Counted from the first letter of the stretch, positions 1-8,652 are shown. The stretch: DNA of 37,601 bases from Cupriavidus sp. IDO (GCF_000812465.1 NZ_JWMA01000049.1:1-37601); one strand, 5' to 3'. Made by a program: numbers and translations. Notes: generated by a model from the sequence alone, not told the origin.

Positions 1-7
1 TAAGTCT

Positions 8-98
8 GCAACCAGTCCTGCTCAAGCCGGCATGTTCGTCTTACCTTGCAAACCGGGGCGCGTTCATATAAGTAGGTCGCCCCTTCAGGGGCGAAACC
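8..98. repeat. Left copy of a 91-bp terminal inverted repeat
   Basis: Bases 8-98 are the reverse complement of 37511-37601 with one mismatch (position 29, g against a). The repeat holds a 7-bp stem with a TTCA loop (77-94, CGCCCC/GGGGCG). It lies directly downstream of the leftward autokinase gene, so each copy reads outward from the 3' end of its flanking gene and could act as a terminator. Similarity ends sharply at base 98. Whether it continues beyond the right window edge cannot be seen. I do not recognise the family; a dispersed intergenic repeat is the simplest reading. Confidence 0.9.
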
Positions 99-235
99 GG
101 GGCCGTCGAACTTCCACAGAGGCAAAAGCCGCAGGCCCAGAAGCCCTTCCACAATGACGAAGAGCGGACGCATCTTCCTTGTGAAACGGGTGCCTGGCCC
201 CACCAGCCAGCAATCAGGAACCCGGAAAACCGGCA

Positions 236-252
236 CGCAGAAATGGGTACGC
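236..252 (-). repeat. Isolated origin-type iteron (RepA-box-like)
   Basis: CGCAGAAATGGGTACGC is the reverse complement of the origin iteron variant GCGTACCCATTTCTGCG, which occurs at 15984 and 16309. It lies between the left terminal repeat and the 3' end of the autokinase gene, about 15 kb from the origin. The match to the 17-mer is seen directly. Binding by RepA is inference. Confidence 0.8.
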
Positions 253-273
253 TTCCGCGTGCCACCAGGCCGG

Positions 274-2670
274 TCAGGATTGCCTAGGCACTTCCGCCCG
301 GGTCAGCGCCGGATGCTTGTGCTGCGCCGCCGGCAAAGGCATGCCCAGATAGGGATTGATGCTGTTGAAATCCGCACGGTTGCTGCGGCGGGGTATGACC
401 CCGTTGAGGATGCCGCCCGCCAGCCGTGCATTGGCATGGGCCAGGCGCTTGAGCGCATCATCGACCTGGGAGGCGGGCGTGACGTCTGCGCGCACGACCA
501 GCAGCGTGGATCCCGCCAGGTTCGCCACCAGCGTGGCATCGGCTACCGCCATGACCGGCGGCGTGTCGACGATGACCAGGTCGAAGCGGCCGGCGCACAG
601 CCGCAGGCTTTCGGCCAGCGTCGGCAGCATCAGCAGCTCGGACGGATTGGGCGGCGGGGCGCCGCGGGTGAGGATGAACAGGCCGTTGACCACCGTCGGG
701 CGCACCGCATCCGCGATCGGCATGCGCCCCGCCAGCACTTCGGCGAGGCCGGGTTCCGCCGGCTGGTCGAACCAGTCGGCAACCTTGCCGCGGCGCAGGT
801 CCGCGTCGACCAGGAGCACGCGCTGGCCGGCCTCGGCAAACAGCACGGCGAGATTCACGGCCGCAAACGTCTTGCCAGCGCCTGCCGCGGCACTGGTGAC
901 CGCAACCACGCCGTTGGGCGCATTGCGCAGCGAGAAATGCAAGGCCGCGCGCAAGGTGCGCAGGCCTTCCACCGCCAGCGAATGCGGTGCGCGCCGCGCG
1001 AGCAGGAACTGGTCGTGCAGGCCCTGGCGCAGCAGCTGCTCGAGGCGGGCAGCTTCGTCGCCGCCGGCACCGGCGTCCACTGCCTCGACCACGATGGTGC
1101 CTGGCTGGGGCCGCTCCAGGCGCGCCGACGGCATGCTGAGGCCCGCGGCAATGCCGAAGCGCCGTTTGGCTTCCACCTGGCGTTCAAGCTCGGTCTGCTC
1201 GGTGCTGTAGGCGATATCGCCCAGCATGGCCATCCCGAGCCGCTGTTCCGCATCGGCCGCGCTGGCCACCGACGGCTTGAGCCGCTGGCGCAGGTTCACG
1301 CCGGCCATCCCCAGGCACAGGCCAAGCAGCGCGCCGCCTGTCATGAACGGCCAGGTGCCGAAGCCCACCGGCGTGACCGGCGCGATGGCGCTGTCGACGA
1401 CGCGCAACTGGCTTGAGCGGTCTGACTGGAGCAGGGAAAGCTGCTCGACCTTGGTGCGCAGGGTCATGTACATGTCTTCGGCAACTTTCACATCGCGCGA
1501 CAACGCGACGGATTCGCGCTCGGAGGCGGACAGGCTCTGCATGCGCGCATCCATTTCGGCGCGCTCGCGGGTCATTTGCTGGATCTGGCTGTCAACGGTG
1601 CGCACTTCATTGGCATCGGTGGTAAACCGCTGCAGCAGGCGCGTGCGCTCCAGGCGCAGCGCGGCGATCTGGCGCTGGTATTCCATGCTGCCGTTGAGGA
1701 AGGACTGGGCATCGCGGCTGGGCTGCAGGGACCCGGTGCGGGCGCGATAGCGCGCGAGCGCTTCCTCGGCGCGTGCCAGCTCGGACTGCACGCGCGGCAG
1801 TTCGCTGCTCAGGAAGGCCAGCGTGCCGGCCGCGTCGTCGCGGCGCTGCGCGGTCTGTCCGGTGATATAGGCACGGGTCACGCCGTTGACCAGGTCGGCG
1901 GCAAGCTGCCGGTCAGGGTACTGCCAGGCGACACGCACCGTGCCGCTGCTTCCCGCTTCGCCACTTTCGTTCTCGACGCTCAGGTCGCGCCGCACGCTGT
2001 CGGCGGTGCGGGCAAGGTCGTGGCGGGTGAGCACGAAGCGGGTTCCGGGTGCGGCATCGATGCGCTCTACGCGCAGCTCTACGCCATTGCCGGCCGCATT
2101 CTCGCCAACCACGCCTTCCACCAGCAGCGTGCCCTGGTAGCTGACGCGATAGCGATTGTCGGGCTGGACTTCAAATGTCATGGGCTGGTCGACCAGGCGT
2201 TCCGGCACGGCAAGGCTGTCGACGAGGATGCGCTCTCCGCCCCAGGCGTAGCCCAGGCTTTCAGGCCAGGTGCCACGCGGCTGCCCGGGTGTGGCAAGAC
2301 GGTCTATCAGCGCCCCCAGCAGCGGGGCGCGCAGCGGTTCGGCGGTGATGTCCAGGCGCAGCCGCTCCACGACCGGGCCGACCACGGCACGGCTCTTGAG
2401 CAGGCCGGCGTCGAATGTCGCCGGCTGAGGCGACTGCGCAACCCGCACCGCGCTGTCCCTGCTTTCGACCTGCACCAGCGCCTGCGCGCGATACTGCTGC
2501 GGCATGGAGAGCGCCAGTACGCCGCCGACGGCCGCGCCGGCCACGCCAGCTGCAACGATCCAGCCGACATGGTCCATCATCGCGCGCGCCTGCTGCGCGT
2601 TGCTGGCTTGCACTTCACGCCGGGGCGGCTCCCGGTCGGCCGTTCCTGCGGCATATGACAGTCTGCTCAC
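274..2670 (-). CDS. Wzz/BY-kinase: polysaccharide co-polymerase and tyrosine autokinase
   Basis: This is a fused chain-length regulator and bacterial tyrosine kinase for capsule or exopolysaccharide export, predicted in the inner membrane. In the 798-residue product a first membrane segment lies near residues 36-56, a long periplasmic coiled-coil region follows, and a second segment lies near 439-459. The cytoplasmic kinase has a Walker A (SAAAGAGKT, about 592-600), Walker A' (LLVDADLRRG, about 619-628) and Walker B (VIVDTPP, about 699-705). Two in-frame GTG codons occur at 2676 and 2670. The GAGGAG ribosome site is 2 nt from the first and 8 nt from the second, so 2670 is chosen. The C-terminus has a single tyrosine (about 774) instead of the usual cluster. 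No polymerase, flippase or glycosyltransferase gene is nearby. The Crp/Fnr gene lies 91 bp upstream on the same strand and may control it. Confidence 0.9.
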   Translation of the reverse strand: MSRLSYAAGTADREPPRREVQASNAQQARAMMDHVGWIVAAGVAGAAVGGVLALSMPQQYRAQALVQVESRDSAVRVAQSPQPATFDAGLLKSRAVVGPVVERLRLDITAEPLRAPLLGALIDRLATPGQPRGTWPESLGYAWGGERILVDSLAVPERLVDQPMTFEVQPDNRYRVSYQGTLLVEGVVGENAAGNGVELRVERIDAAPGTRFVLTRHDLARTADSVRRDLSVENESGEAGSSGTVRVAWQYPDRQLAADLVNGVTRAYITGQTAQRRDDAAGTLAFLSSELPRVQSELARAEEALARYRARTGSLQPSRDAQSFLNGSMEYQRQIAALRLERTRLLQRFTTDANEVRTVDSQIQQMTRERAEMDARMQSLSASERESVALSRDVKVAEDMYMTLRTKVEQLSLLQSDRSSQLRVVDSAIAPVTPVGFGTWPFMTGGALLGLCLGMAGVNLRQRLKPSVASAADAEQRLGMAMLGDIAYSTEQTELERQVEAKRRFGIAAGLSMPSARLERPQPGTIVVEAVDAGAGGDEAARLEQLLRQGLHDQFLLARRAPHSLAVEGLRTLRAALHFSLRNAPNGVVAVTSAAAGAGKTFAAVNLAVLFAEAGQRVLLVDADLRRGKVADWFDQPAEPGLAEVLAGRMPIADAVRPTVVNGLFILTRGAPPPNPSELLMLPTLAESLRLCAGRFDLVIVDTPPVMAVADATLVANLAGSTLLVVRADVTPASQVDDALKRLAHANARLAGGILNGVIPRRSNRADFNSINPYLGMPLPAAQHKHPALTRAEVPRQS

Positions 2671-2761
2671 GGGCACTGCTCCTCATTCCGGTACATCGAC
2701 GGCGCGCCTGACAGGATTTCGCGCCGGCCGTACCTGTTCCCACACGCAATCCCGGGCGCCG

Positions 2762-3484
2762 TCAGGCGTGCACCAGGGCAGGCAGCAGACGGTCGTACTC
2801 GCGCTTGACGAGCTTGTAGCATTCGCACGAATGCTTCTCCAGCCCGCAGCGATCCAATACGGTGATATGGCCGCGGCTGTGGTGAATCAGCCCGAGGTCT
2901 TCGAGCTTGCCGGCGGCTTCGGTCACGCCTTCGCGCCGCACGCCCAGCATGTTGGCAATCACCTGCTGCGTGATCACCAGTTCATTGGAGCTCAGGCGGT
3001 CAATGGCAAGCAGGAGCCAGCGGCACAGTTGCTTGTTGAGCGAATGATGGCGGTTGCAGGCGGCGGTCTGCGCGATCTGCGTCAGCATGGCCTGCACATA
3101 GAGCAGCGTGACGCGCTGCAGCGTGGGCGTGCGCGGCAGCTCGGCGCGCAGCAGGCGCGCCGGGATACGGTAGGCCAGGCCCGGGCTGCGCACTTCGACG
3201 CGGCTGGGCATGGTATCGCCGCCGGTGACCACCGGGATGCCAACCATGCCTTCGTTGCCGACTGCGGCGATTTCAACCGTGGCACCGTCCTCGAGCAACG
3301 ACAGCAGCGATACCACCGCAGTGGTCGGGAAGTAGACATGAACGATGCGCTGCCCCGAATCCGTCAACAGTTCGCCGGCGCGCAGCCGTACCAGCTCGAA
3401 ATGCTGGGCCAGTGCTTCCCACTCGTTGCGCGGCAGTGCATTCAGCAGATAGTTGACATGCAGATCCGATCGATGCGTGATCAT
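2762..3484 (-). CDS. Crp/Fnr-family transcriptional regulator
   Basis: The 240-residue product has the Crp/Fnr layout. An N-terminal cyclic-nucleotide-binding-type beta-roll includes GELLTDSGQRIVHVYFPTTAVVS. A long dimerisation helix follows, then a C-terminal winged helix-turn-helix (ITQQVIANMLGVRREGVTEAAGKLEDLG). The reading frame is open to 3598, but the ATG at 3484 is preceded by AGGGGG with 7-nt spacing, and the extra 38 residues do not look like this family, so 3484 is taken. I see no N-terminal cysteine cluster of the Fnr type, so an oxygen-sensing iron-sulfur centre is unlikely. The effector is unknown. It lies upstream of, and on the same strand as, the tyrosine autokinase and is a reasonable candidate for its regulator. 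Confidence 0.88.
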   Translation of the reverse strand: MITHRSDLHVNYLLNALPRNEWEALAQHFELVRLRAGELLTDSGQRIVHVYFPTTAVVSLLSLLEDGATVEIAAVGNEGMVGIPVVTGGDTMPSRVEVRSPGLAYRIPARLLRAELPRTPTLQRVTLLYVQAMLTQIAQTAACNRHHSLNKQLCRWLLLAIDRLSSNELVITQQVIANMLGVRREGVTEAAGKLEDLGLIHHSRGHITVLDRCGLEKHSCECYKLVKREYDRLLPALVHA

Positions 3485-3843
3485 TTTCGTACCCCCTGTC
3501 TCACCCCAATCAAGGGAAGAAATGCGATGCGATGCAGGCGGATTCCGGATGCCGACAAGGAATCCCGCCACACCGGGCCGATTCTGCGCTGGCTGCATGC
3601 GCCAGCATTCCTGGCATTGTTTCCTGGCTTTTCGTTTCCCGGACCCTGAAGCCGACGACCCCTGATTGCGGCGCCACTGCGGGCCCTGGTGTCTCTATTT
3701 AGCGCTATGGATCAACGATGTGACAGTAGGCAGACGGCTGGTACGCGGTCATCCATTGGTAGGTTGGCCGGAAAGGCGAGCGCGCTGCGTCCGCGCGCGG
3801 GGGGCTTGCGGCGGCGAATGCCGCCGGTGCACGGGCCTGGCAG
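3485..3843. other. Intergenic region upstream of the Crp/Fnr gene
   Basis: About 360 bp lie between the 3' end of the GH2 gene and the Crp/Fnr start. I find no convincing ORF, strong hairpin or origin iteron here. It presumably carries the promoter of the leftward Crp/Fnr-autokinase unit, but I could not pick a confident -35/-10 pair. Confidence 0.5.
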
Positions 3844-5994
3844 CTAGCCAGCCGGATCGGCAAGGCCCGCATAGCGGACAGGGTGGCCCTGGTTCATGGC
3901 ATGAACCTCGCCGGAAGGGAAGAGCCCTGCACCCGAGTCGCGTGCGCTATCGTACAAAAGTCGTATACGACGGCTGGCGCCGGGCCAGAGATGGAACCAG
4001 TCCTGCGCGGGCAGGAAGACGCTGTCGTCGATATGCACCCATCGCGCGAAGCGCCGGGCGCGGATATCGAGCCACCATTCGCCGTCCGAGCGTCCGACCG
4101 CGACCTGCAGGTCTGCCGGCGCAAGCGCGGCGGCGCGGCGATCCGGCAGGTATGCTGCCTCGCTGAGCACTTCGCCGCTGGCGGCGTCTGTCAGACGGGC
4201 CAGGATGACATGGTTGCCTGCTTGGGCCAGTGCGGCGATGGCGGCCAGCTTGCAGTCCGAACCGGGCAACGCCGAAGGCGCCAGTGCAAGCGCGCTGCGC
4301 GCAGCCAGCCGCAGCGACACTACTGCCTCCGCCACGTCAGCCTGGCCGTCGCGCAGGCAACTCACGCTGAGCAGCACCGGCCGTGCCGCCGCCGTTTCAT
4401 TGATCAGGTCGAATTGCAGGCGGCCCGCCACATCGCCTGTGAGCAACACCTGAAGCGGCTGGCAAACCTGGCGCAGCGCATGCCAGGCTGACTTCGGGCG
4501 CCCCAGCACATCGATGATGCCGGCGCCTGCGCCAGGCATCGCGTCATGCCATGGCGTCACGACCAGGCGGGAAGCGGCCGTCCCCGTTCGCCGGGACCGG
4601 CTGGCAAAGTCAGTCATCAGGTCCGCCGCCAGTGCACGCGACAGGCGCAGATAACGCTCGGGCTGTTCACGCCGCAGAGCCGGCGGGTCGACGTCATACA
4701 GATCGCGCAGGTGGCGGTCGCGCAAGTCCTCGGCATCCCACGAGGCGCCCGGCGGGTGCGGCACACCGGCTTTCCAGCGTGGATCCTGCAGCGCACGGGC
4801 GAGGCCAAGCTCGTGCAGCGTACGCGCGCACGGGACGGCGGAAACGGGCAGGCTCTCTGCGATGCTGTCCGGGTCGTCCTGCCGGACCAGGATTCCCAGT
4901 GCATCGCACGCATGCAGGAAGGCAGGCCCGGGGTGACAATCCGGACCGCCGAGACACACGAGGTTCAGGCCGGCATCACGTACGCGAGTCAGCCACCGCG
5001 CCGCCTCGCGGGCGGTGGCGGCGACCACGGGCAAATCCTCGCTGGTGACGCGCACCCCGCGGCAGAAGACGGCGTGGCCGTTTACCTGCGGGCCGCGGTC
5101 GAAATCAACCGTGCGGAAGCCGACGTGGCCACAGTGGTGCGTCTCGCCGCCGGCCCGGGCAGCCACGCGATACAGGAACGGCTGGCCATGGGTATGCGGC
5201 CACCATCGGTGGACGGCGTCGAGACGAACCGAGCCCGCCAGGATGTCGGTGCCGGTCCGGGTCAGCCGGGCCGTTACAGTCGCTCCGCTGCCATCAACCT
5301 GGAACTCCGCGTGCGCGGGCGCAGGGGCACGCAGATGCAGCCGCAGCGTCACGATGCCCGCCTGCCCGTCGAGCCGCGACGACAGTTCGGTCATCGCCCC
5401 GGCAAAGACCTGTCCGTCCGGCACGTCGAGCAACTCCAGGGGATGCCACGGGCCGACCGCATGCAGCGGCAGACTGGCCGGCGCGTGGCCGATCGTGCCG
5501 GGCCGGGATGCGGCGGCGAGCGCGCCCTGCCGCCACCAGAGCGATGCCCTGCCGCTGTGCAGGAGCGGCAGGCTGGCGCGAAAGCACAGGTGCAAGGTAT
5601 TGGACCCGGCCAGCTCGACCTGCGCATCGCAGAGATCGCGGGCGTGGCCGGCGCGCAGAAGCGGCCGGCCGTTCAGCCATGCCTCGGTGGAGGCCGCCAG
5701 GCCACCGAAGCGGAGCAGGCGGCGTCCGTGGCCGGTGAAGCGGACGCGATACCAGTAGTCGTGGCGTTGCAGCGGCGGCGGCGCGGCCTCGTTCCAGCGT
5801 CCGGCCGCGCGCATGGCGGTGGCCACTGTGCCCGGCACAGGGGCCGGCAGCCAGGTGGCGAAATCGTCCAGCGCAGCGGGTCCGTCGGCCGCACCGGCAA
5901 GTGTCTCCAGCCAGCACCACCGCCCGCCAAGCTGGTTGCCTGGCGCAACGGCGATGCCGGCAGGCGCGCCGGCCGTGGCTGGCAGTGCGCTCAT
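3844..5994 (-). CDS. Glycoside hydrolase family 2 (beta-mannosidase-like) protein, probably catalytically degenerate
   Basis: The 716-residue product has a GH2 sugar-binding beta-sandwich (YWYRVRF near 80-86, STEAWLNGRPLL near 102-113), an immunoglobulin-like domain to about 290, and a remnant TIM barrel (AGLNLVCLGG near 341, DALGILVRQDD near 364-374). Compared with the related family I remember (above 800 residues), the stretch after QDD that should hold the acid/base Asn-Ser-Glu appears missing. The sequence jumps to SIAESLPVSAVP (about 377-388), which resembles the nucleophile region and would make E380 the candidate. The C-terminal part (ALRREQPERYLRLSRAL, GIIDVLGRPKSAWHAL) is well kept. 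The ATG at 5994 overlaps the DUF1839 stop as ATGA. The frame is open further upstream to 6654, but that extension only shadows DUF1839. The deletion is judged from memory, without an alignment. Confidence 0.75.
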   Translation of the reverse strand: MSALPATAGAPAGIAVAPGNQLGGRWCWLETLAGAADGPAALDDFATWLPAPVPGTVATAMRAAGRWNEAAPPPLQRHDYWYRVRFTGHGRRLLRFGGLAASTEAWLNGRPLLRAGHARDLCDAQVELAGSNTLHLCFRASLPLLHSGRASLWWRQGALAAASRPGTIGHAPASLPLHAVGPWHPLELLDVPDGQVFAGAMTELSSRLDGQAGIVTLRLHLRAPAPAHAEFQVDGSGATVTARLTRTGTDILAGSVRLDAVHRWWPHTHGQPFLYRVAARAGGETHHCGHVGFRTVDFDRGPQVNGHAVFCRGVRVTSEDLPVVAATAREAARWLTRVRDAGLNLVCLGGPDCHPGPAFLHACDALGILVRQDDPDSIAESLPVSAVPCARTLHELGLARALQDPRWKAGVPHPPGASWDAEDLRDRHLRDLYDVDPPALRREQPERYLRLSRALAADLMTDFASRSRRTGTAASRLVVTPWHDAMPGAGAGIIDVLGRPKSAWHALRQVCQPLQVLLTGDVAGRLQFDLINETAAARPVLLSVSCLRDGQADVAEAVVSLRLAARSALALAPSALPGSDCKLAAIAALAQAGNHVILARLTDAASGEVLSEAAYLPDRRAAALAPADLQVAVGRSDGEWWLDIRARRFARWVHIDDSVFLPAQDWFHLWPGASRRIRLLYDSARDSGAGLFPSGEVHAMNQGHPVRYAGLADPAG

Positions 5995-6974
5995 GGCCCG
6001 CTCGCACCGAAGTGGCTGGCCAGCGCCGGCACGCTGGCGTAGTAGGACGCCTCGAGCTGGTCCAGGCAATCTTCGCAGCTGTCCGGCTTGCGGCTGATGA
6101 CGGCACGCATCAGCCGGAACTGCATCACCATCGCTTCCGACGCCATGGTGTAGCAGGCCTCCGCGGCCTTGTCCGGGACGTTCTGGCCCTGCATGACGAG
6201 CCAGCGCAGGTAGCGGGCCAGCAACTCGAAGTTGGCGCCGAGCTGGCGCAGCACGCCGGACGCATAGTGATGGAAGCCAGGCTCGCCGCGCGCCATCAGC
6301 CTGTCCAGATGCGCGGGGAATGCGGCGCGAAAGCTCGTGAGCGGATTTTCGCGGGGACAGTTGGCAAGATGAAAGCGCAGCAACTGCAGCGAGGCGTCGA
6401 GCAGCGCCGCATCCGCCTGCGCCGGGGCCGAGCGGCGCACCACGTCCGCATGCGTAAAGCACAACGCGTCCGGGCTGCATACGCCCGGCGCCAGGCGAAA
6501 CACCGCTGCGTAGTCCTCGCCGCTGACGGTGTGGTAGCCGTCGGAATGGTAGTACCCCATCGCGGACGCTTCCGGGACCAGCGCATCGATGGCAATGCAG
6601 GTAGGAGAGCGATGGCGCTGGTAGCCCGCGCCGGGAACCGGCGGCAACTGGCAACTGTCCAGCTCCATCACGACGATGTTGCCCCGGCTGGTCTGCGCGG
6701 CCACATGCGCTTCAAGCGAATCGTAGAGCGTCAGCGCGTGGATGGTAATGCCGTAGAGCCGCTCGAGATCCGCCGCCGGAAAGCGGCAGGGCGTGAACTG
6801 GTCAGCATCGAAATCCTGCCGCACCGTGCATGGCAGCGCAGCGATCGGCGGGAAATCGAGACCATGCAGCAGCTCTATCCAGAGATCGATCTGGCAGTTG
6901 ACGTGTGACCAGACCGGATTGCCGCCGCGCAATCCGGGCCCGCCACGCCCGCGCATCTTCGTGTCGCCGTACAC
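5991..6974 (-). CDS. DUF1839 family protein
   Basis: This 327-residue product resembles DUF1839 proteins as I remember them: NCQIDLWIELLHG near 26-38, FDADQFTPCRFPAADLERLYGI, VVMELDSCQLP and GYYHSDGYHTVSGEDY. The conserved C27 and D30 and the later histidines would suit a papain-like or acyltransferase fold, but that is conjecture. From memory, DUF1839 genes elsewhere sit beside amino acid:[carrier protein] ligases and acyl carrier proteins. Neither is present here. The GTG start at 6974 has GGAGG 6 nt upstream and fits the usual family length. The stop overlaps the GH2 start by 4 nt, so the two proteins are probably translated together and act in one process. Confidence 0.8.
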   Translation of the reverse strand: MYGDTKMRGRGGPGLRGGNPVWSHVNCQIDLWIELLHGLDFPPIAALPCTVRQDFDADQFTPCRFPAADLERLYGITIHALTLYDSLEAHVAAQTSRGNIVVMELDSCQLPPVPGAGYQRHRSPTCIAIDALVPEASAMGYYHSDGYHTVSGEDYAAVFRLAPGVCSPDALCFTHADVVRRSAPAQADAALLDASLQLLRFHLANCPRENPLTSFRAAFPAHLDRLMARGEPGFHHYASGVLRQLGANFELLARYLRWLVMQGQNVPDKAAEACYTMASEAMVMQFRLMRAVISRKPDSCEDCLDQLEASYYASVPALASHFGASGP

Positions 6975-7536
6975 TAGTGACCTCCGCGCATCCTGTAGCG
7001 TTCAATGTTCAGGCGCACAGGGCCATTGCCGTCCCCGCGCCATCGCGCGCAGGTTTCGACGGCCATTGCACTGACTCTTGTCATGCGCGCCTCCCCCCAT
7101 ACCCAATACCGTGCCGGATACTTGCGCTATCGGTCGTGTTGGCGATCATTGCGCGCCGGTCCGCAGCAGTCTGTTGGACGGCGCACAAAGAATGAGAGTC
7201 GTAGACGGGACGGACAACACAAGACGTCCGGCCGTGAAATGCAGCCGCCGGCGCCGATGAGCACGCTGCCGTACGCCGCTCGAAGACAGCGGCCGTGCCG
7301 CCTCGGCAGATCGTTCCGCTCACGCACAGCGCCACCGTTCGGGGCTCGCACAACGCGCCACGAGCCTCGCGCGCTAGCCTCTCCCACCCGTGCAATCCGT
7401 GCCCGCGAGATGACAATTTCTGCCTCCTGTCCCAGCCAGAAGGATTAGGCATGGCGATACAGACGCCTCGATGTCCGCCCCAGGGTGTGAGGGCCGCACG
7501 GCGAACGCTGAACACTCGTACCAAAGGGCATGCACC
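6975..7536. other. Gene-poor intergenic region
   Basis: About 560 bp separate the DUF1839 start from a possible micro-ORF. Open frames exist on both strands, but their products are arginine/alanine-rich and carry no recognisable domain or ribosome site. The segment probably holds the promoter for the leftward DUF1839-GH2 unit and the start of a short rightward transcript ending at 7662. No origin iteron occurs here. Confidence 0.5.
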
Positions 7537-7608
7537 ATGGTGCTTCTGGTTGATAGAGCCGCGGCGGCTGATTGGATATCGTCAAGTAGACGTGCGGGCG
7601 GGCTGTAA
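7537..7608 (+). CDS. Possible 23-residue micro-ORF
   Basis: An ATG at 7537 has AAAGGG at 7523-7528 with an ideal 8-nt spacing. It opens a 23-codon frame beginning MVLLVDRAAAADW and ending ISSSRRAGGL, with TAA at 7606-7608. A canonical rho-independent terminator begins 17 nt after the stop. No homologue is known to me. The same transcript could instead be a non-coding RNA: a CGTGCG/CGCACG stem spans 7591-7618 over the end of the frame. Reported as a candidate only. Confidence 0.35.
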   Translation: MVLLVDRAAAADWISSSRRAGGL

Positions 7609-7624
7609 GGCTCGCACGCCTTCA

Positions 7625-7662
7625 AAGCCCGCATGGTCCCCCGGTCGGCGGGCTTCTTTTTT
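7625..7662 (+). terminator. Rho-independent terminator of an orphan rightward transcript
   Basis: AAGCCCGC (7625-7632) pairs with GCGGGCTT (7648-7655) and is followed by CTTTTTT. The T-run fixes the direction as rightward. The next genes on both sides are leftward, so it must end a short transcript starting within about 6975-7620. Confidence 0.8.
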
Positions 7663-7767
7663 GCGGATCGGAAAAGCGCGTAATGAAGAGAATGACGATC
7701 GCGCGGAGCGGCACGCGGCGCAATCACCGGGATCCGGCGCGCACTGCTGCGCACCGGGGGAGAGAGC

Positions 7768-8058
7768 TCACCTGAGCAGCGACGGCGGCACGCGATGCCG
7801 GTGTTGGGCAATGATCAGCGCCTTCAGGCTTTCCACGCGCAGCCGCGCTTCGCGCTCGCCGGCCTCGCGCGCAGCGTCGGCAGCGGCCAGTTCGCAGTCA
7901 AACTGGCGCCCGTGCAGCTCGCCGCGGTACAGCAGCGGTTCATCGCTGCCTTCATCGCTCCGGGCCGCCAGCCTGATCTCGAAGCAGCATGCCCACTTGC
8001 CTCTGCCTTCGCGCACGGCAAATCCGCGAATGACGAGGAACTCCAGTCCGACCTCCAT
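7768..8058 (-). CDS. Hypothetical protein, 96 aa
   Basis: I do not recognise this gene. The product starts MEVGLEFLVIRGF, is charged, has no signal peptide or membrane segment, and its second half is helical with acidic/basic alternation (AAADAAREAGEREARLRVESLKALI). AAGGGGG lies 4 nt before the ATG. It faces leftward in a run of leftward genes; its 3' end is about 105 bp beyond the terminator at 7625-7662. The frame is consistent with a real small gene, but there is no functional clue. Confidence 0.55.
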   Translation of the reverse strand: MEVGLEFLVIRGFAVREGRGKWACCFEIRLAARSDEGSDEPLLYRGELHGRQFDCELAAADAAREAGEREARLRVESLKALIIAQHRHRVPPSLLR

Positions 8059-8157
8059 ACGACCCCCTTACCACTCCCGGAGTGGCCGGCCTGCAAATCG
8101 GGGCCAGCTTCTGCCTTCGGGCGACTCAAGCATAGGTCTATTGGCGCCGATGCGCCC

Positions 8158-8652
8158 TCATCCGCTGGCTGTAGTACTGCTCGCACAAACGAGGGAGGCA
8201 GCGGTTTCGCTGGCACCGGCCAGTGCCAGCGCCATGCGGGGAAAGCACTGGCCGCCGGCCCAGACCAGCGCCGTGGCGGCACAGACTAGATCGACCGGTG
8301 CCGGAACGGCGAGGCATCCGCTCGCACCCAGCAGCGCCGCGTGCAGCATCAGCGAGGCATCGAGCCGGTTAGACAGCACCAGCCAGCGCCGCGGCGCCAG
8401 GCGGGCCTGCAACTGGTCCAGCAACGCACGGGGATCCCCCTCCAGGCCGCTGCAGTCGATCAGCGCGATATCGGCCTGCGCGGCCGGATCGGGCGACGTA
8501 TTCGATGGCCGATCCGGCGTCGGCGCAGGCGCTGCTTCACGCAGCCATTGCGGCGTATGCCATGCGATCGGCCCCGGCAGGTCGAGGGCGCCCAGGCGGC
8601 GTGCCAGGACGCGGCACATCATTTCATTGCTGGCGATGAGGTAGGTCGGCAT
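8158..8652 (-). CDS. Orphan receiver-like (CheY-fold) protein without output domain
   Basis: The 164-residue product from the ATG at 8652 (MPTYLIASNEMMCRVLARRL) resembles the N-terminal half of the LuxR regulator encoded just upstream at 8916-9776. Both share the pattern ALLGASGCL...PVDLVCAATALVWAGGQCFP, against CVLKSCSADALDAAVRLVLAGGECFP. An Asp in ALIDCSG sits where a phosphoacceptor would be, but the acidic pair near the N-terminus and the conserved Lys are absent. It ends where a DNA-binding domain should begin. It looks like a truncated duplicate of its neighbour that lost its output domain. The start is uncertain because no clear ribosome site is present; the frame stays open to 8898. 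Confidence 0.55.
   Translation of the reverse strand: MPTYLIASNEMMCRVLARRLGALDLPGPIAWHTPQWLREAAPAPTPDRPSNTSPDPAAQADIALIDCSGLEGDPRALLDQLQARLAPRRWLVLSNRLDASLMLHAALLGASGCLAVPAPVDLVCAATALVWAGGQCFPRMALALAGASETAASLVCASSTTASG

Noticed and set aside
154..2658. Long rightward open frames opposite the autokinase gene
   Set aside because: They are antisense shadows of a high-GC gene with clear kinase motifs on the other strand; their products show no domain and have repetitive Gln/Arg/Ala composition.
2727..2742. Possible iteron (CGTACCTGTTCCCACA)
   Set aside because: It matches the first ten bases only and lacks the TTCTGCG half found in all other copies.
5995..6654. N-terminal extension of the GH2 frame by 220 residues
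   Set aside because: It is the out-of-frame translation of the DUF1839 gene; the ATGA overlap at 5991-5994 gives a natural GH2 start.
7295..8644. 449-codon rightward frame
   Set aside because: It crosses a strong terminator and lies antisense to two leftward genes; the product is low-complexity and unrelated to known families.
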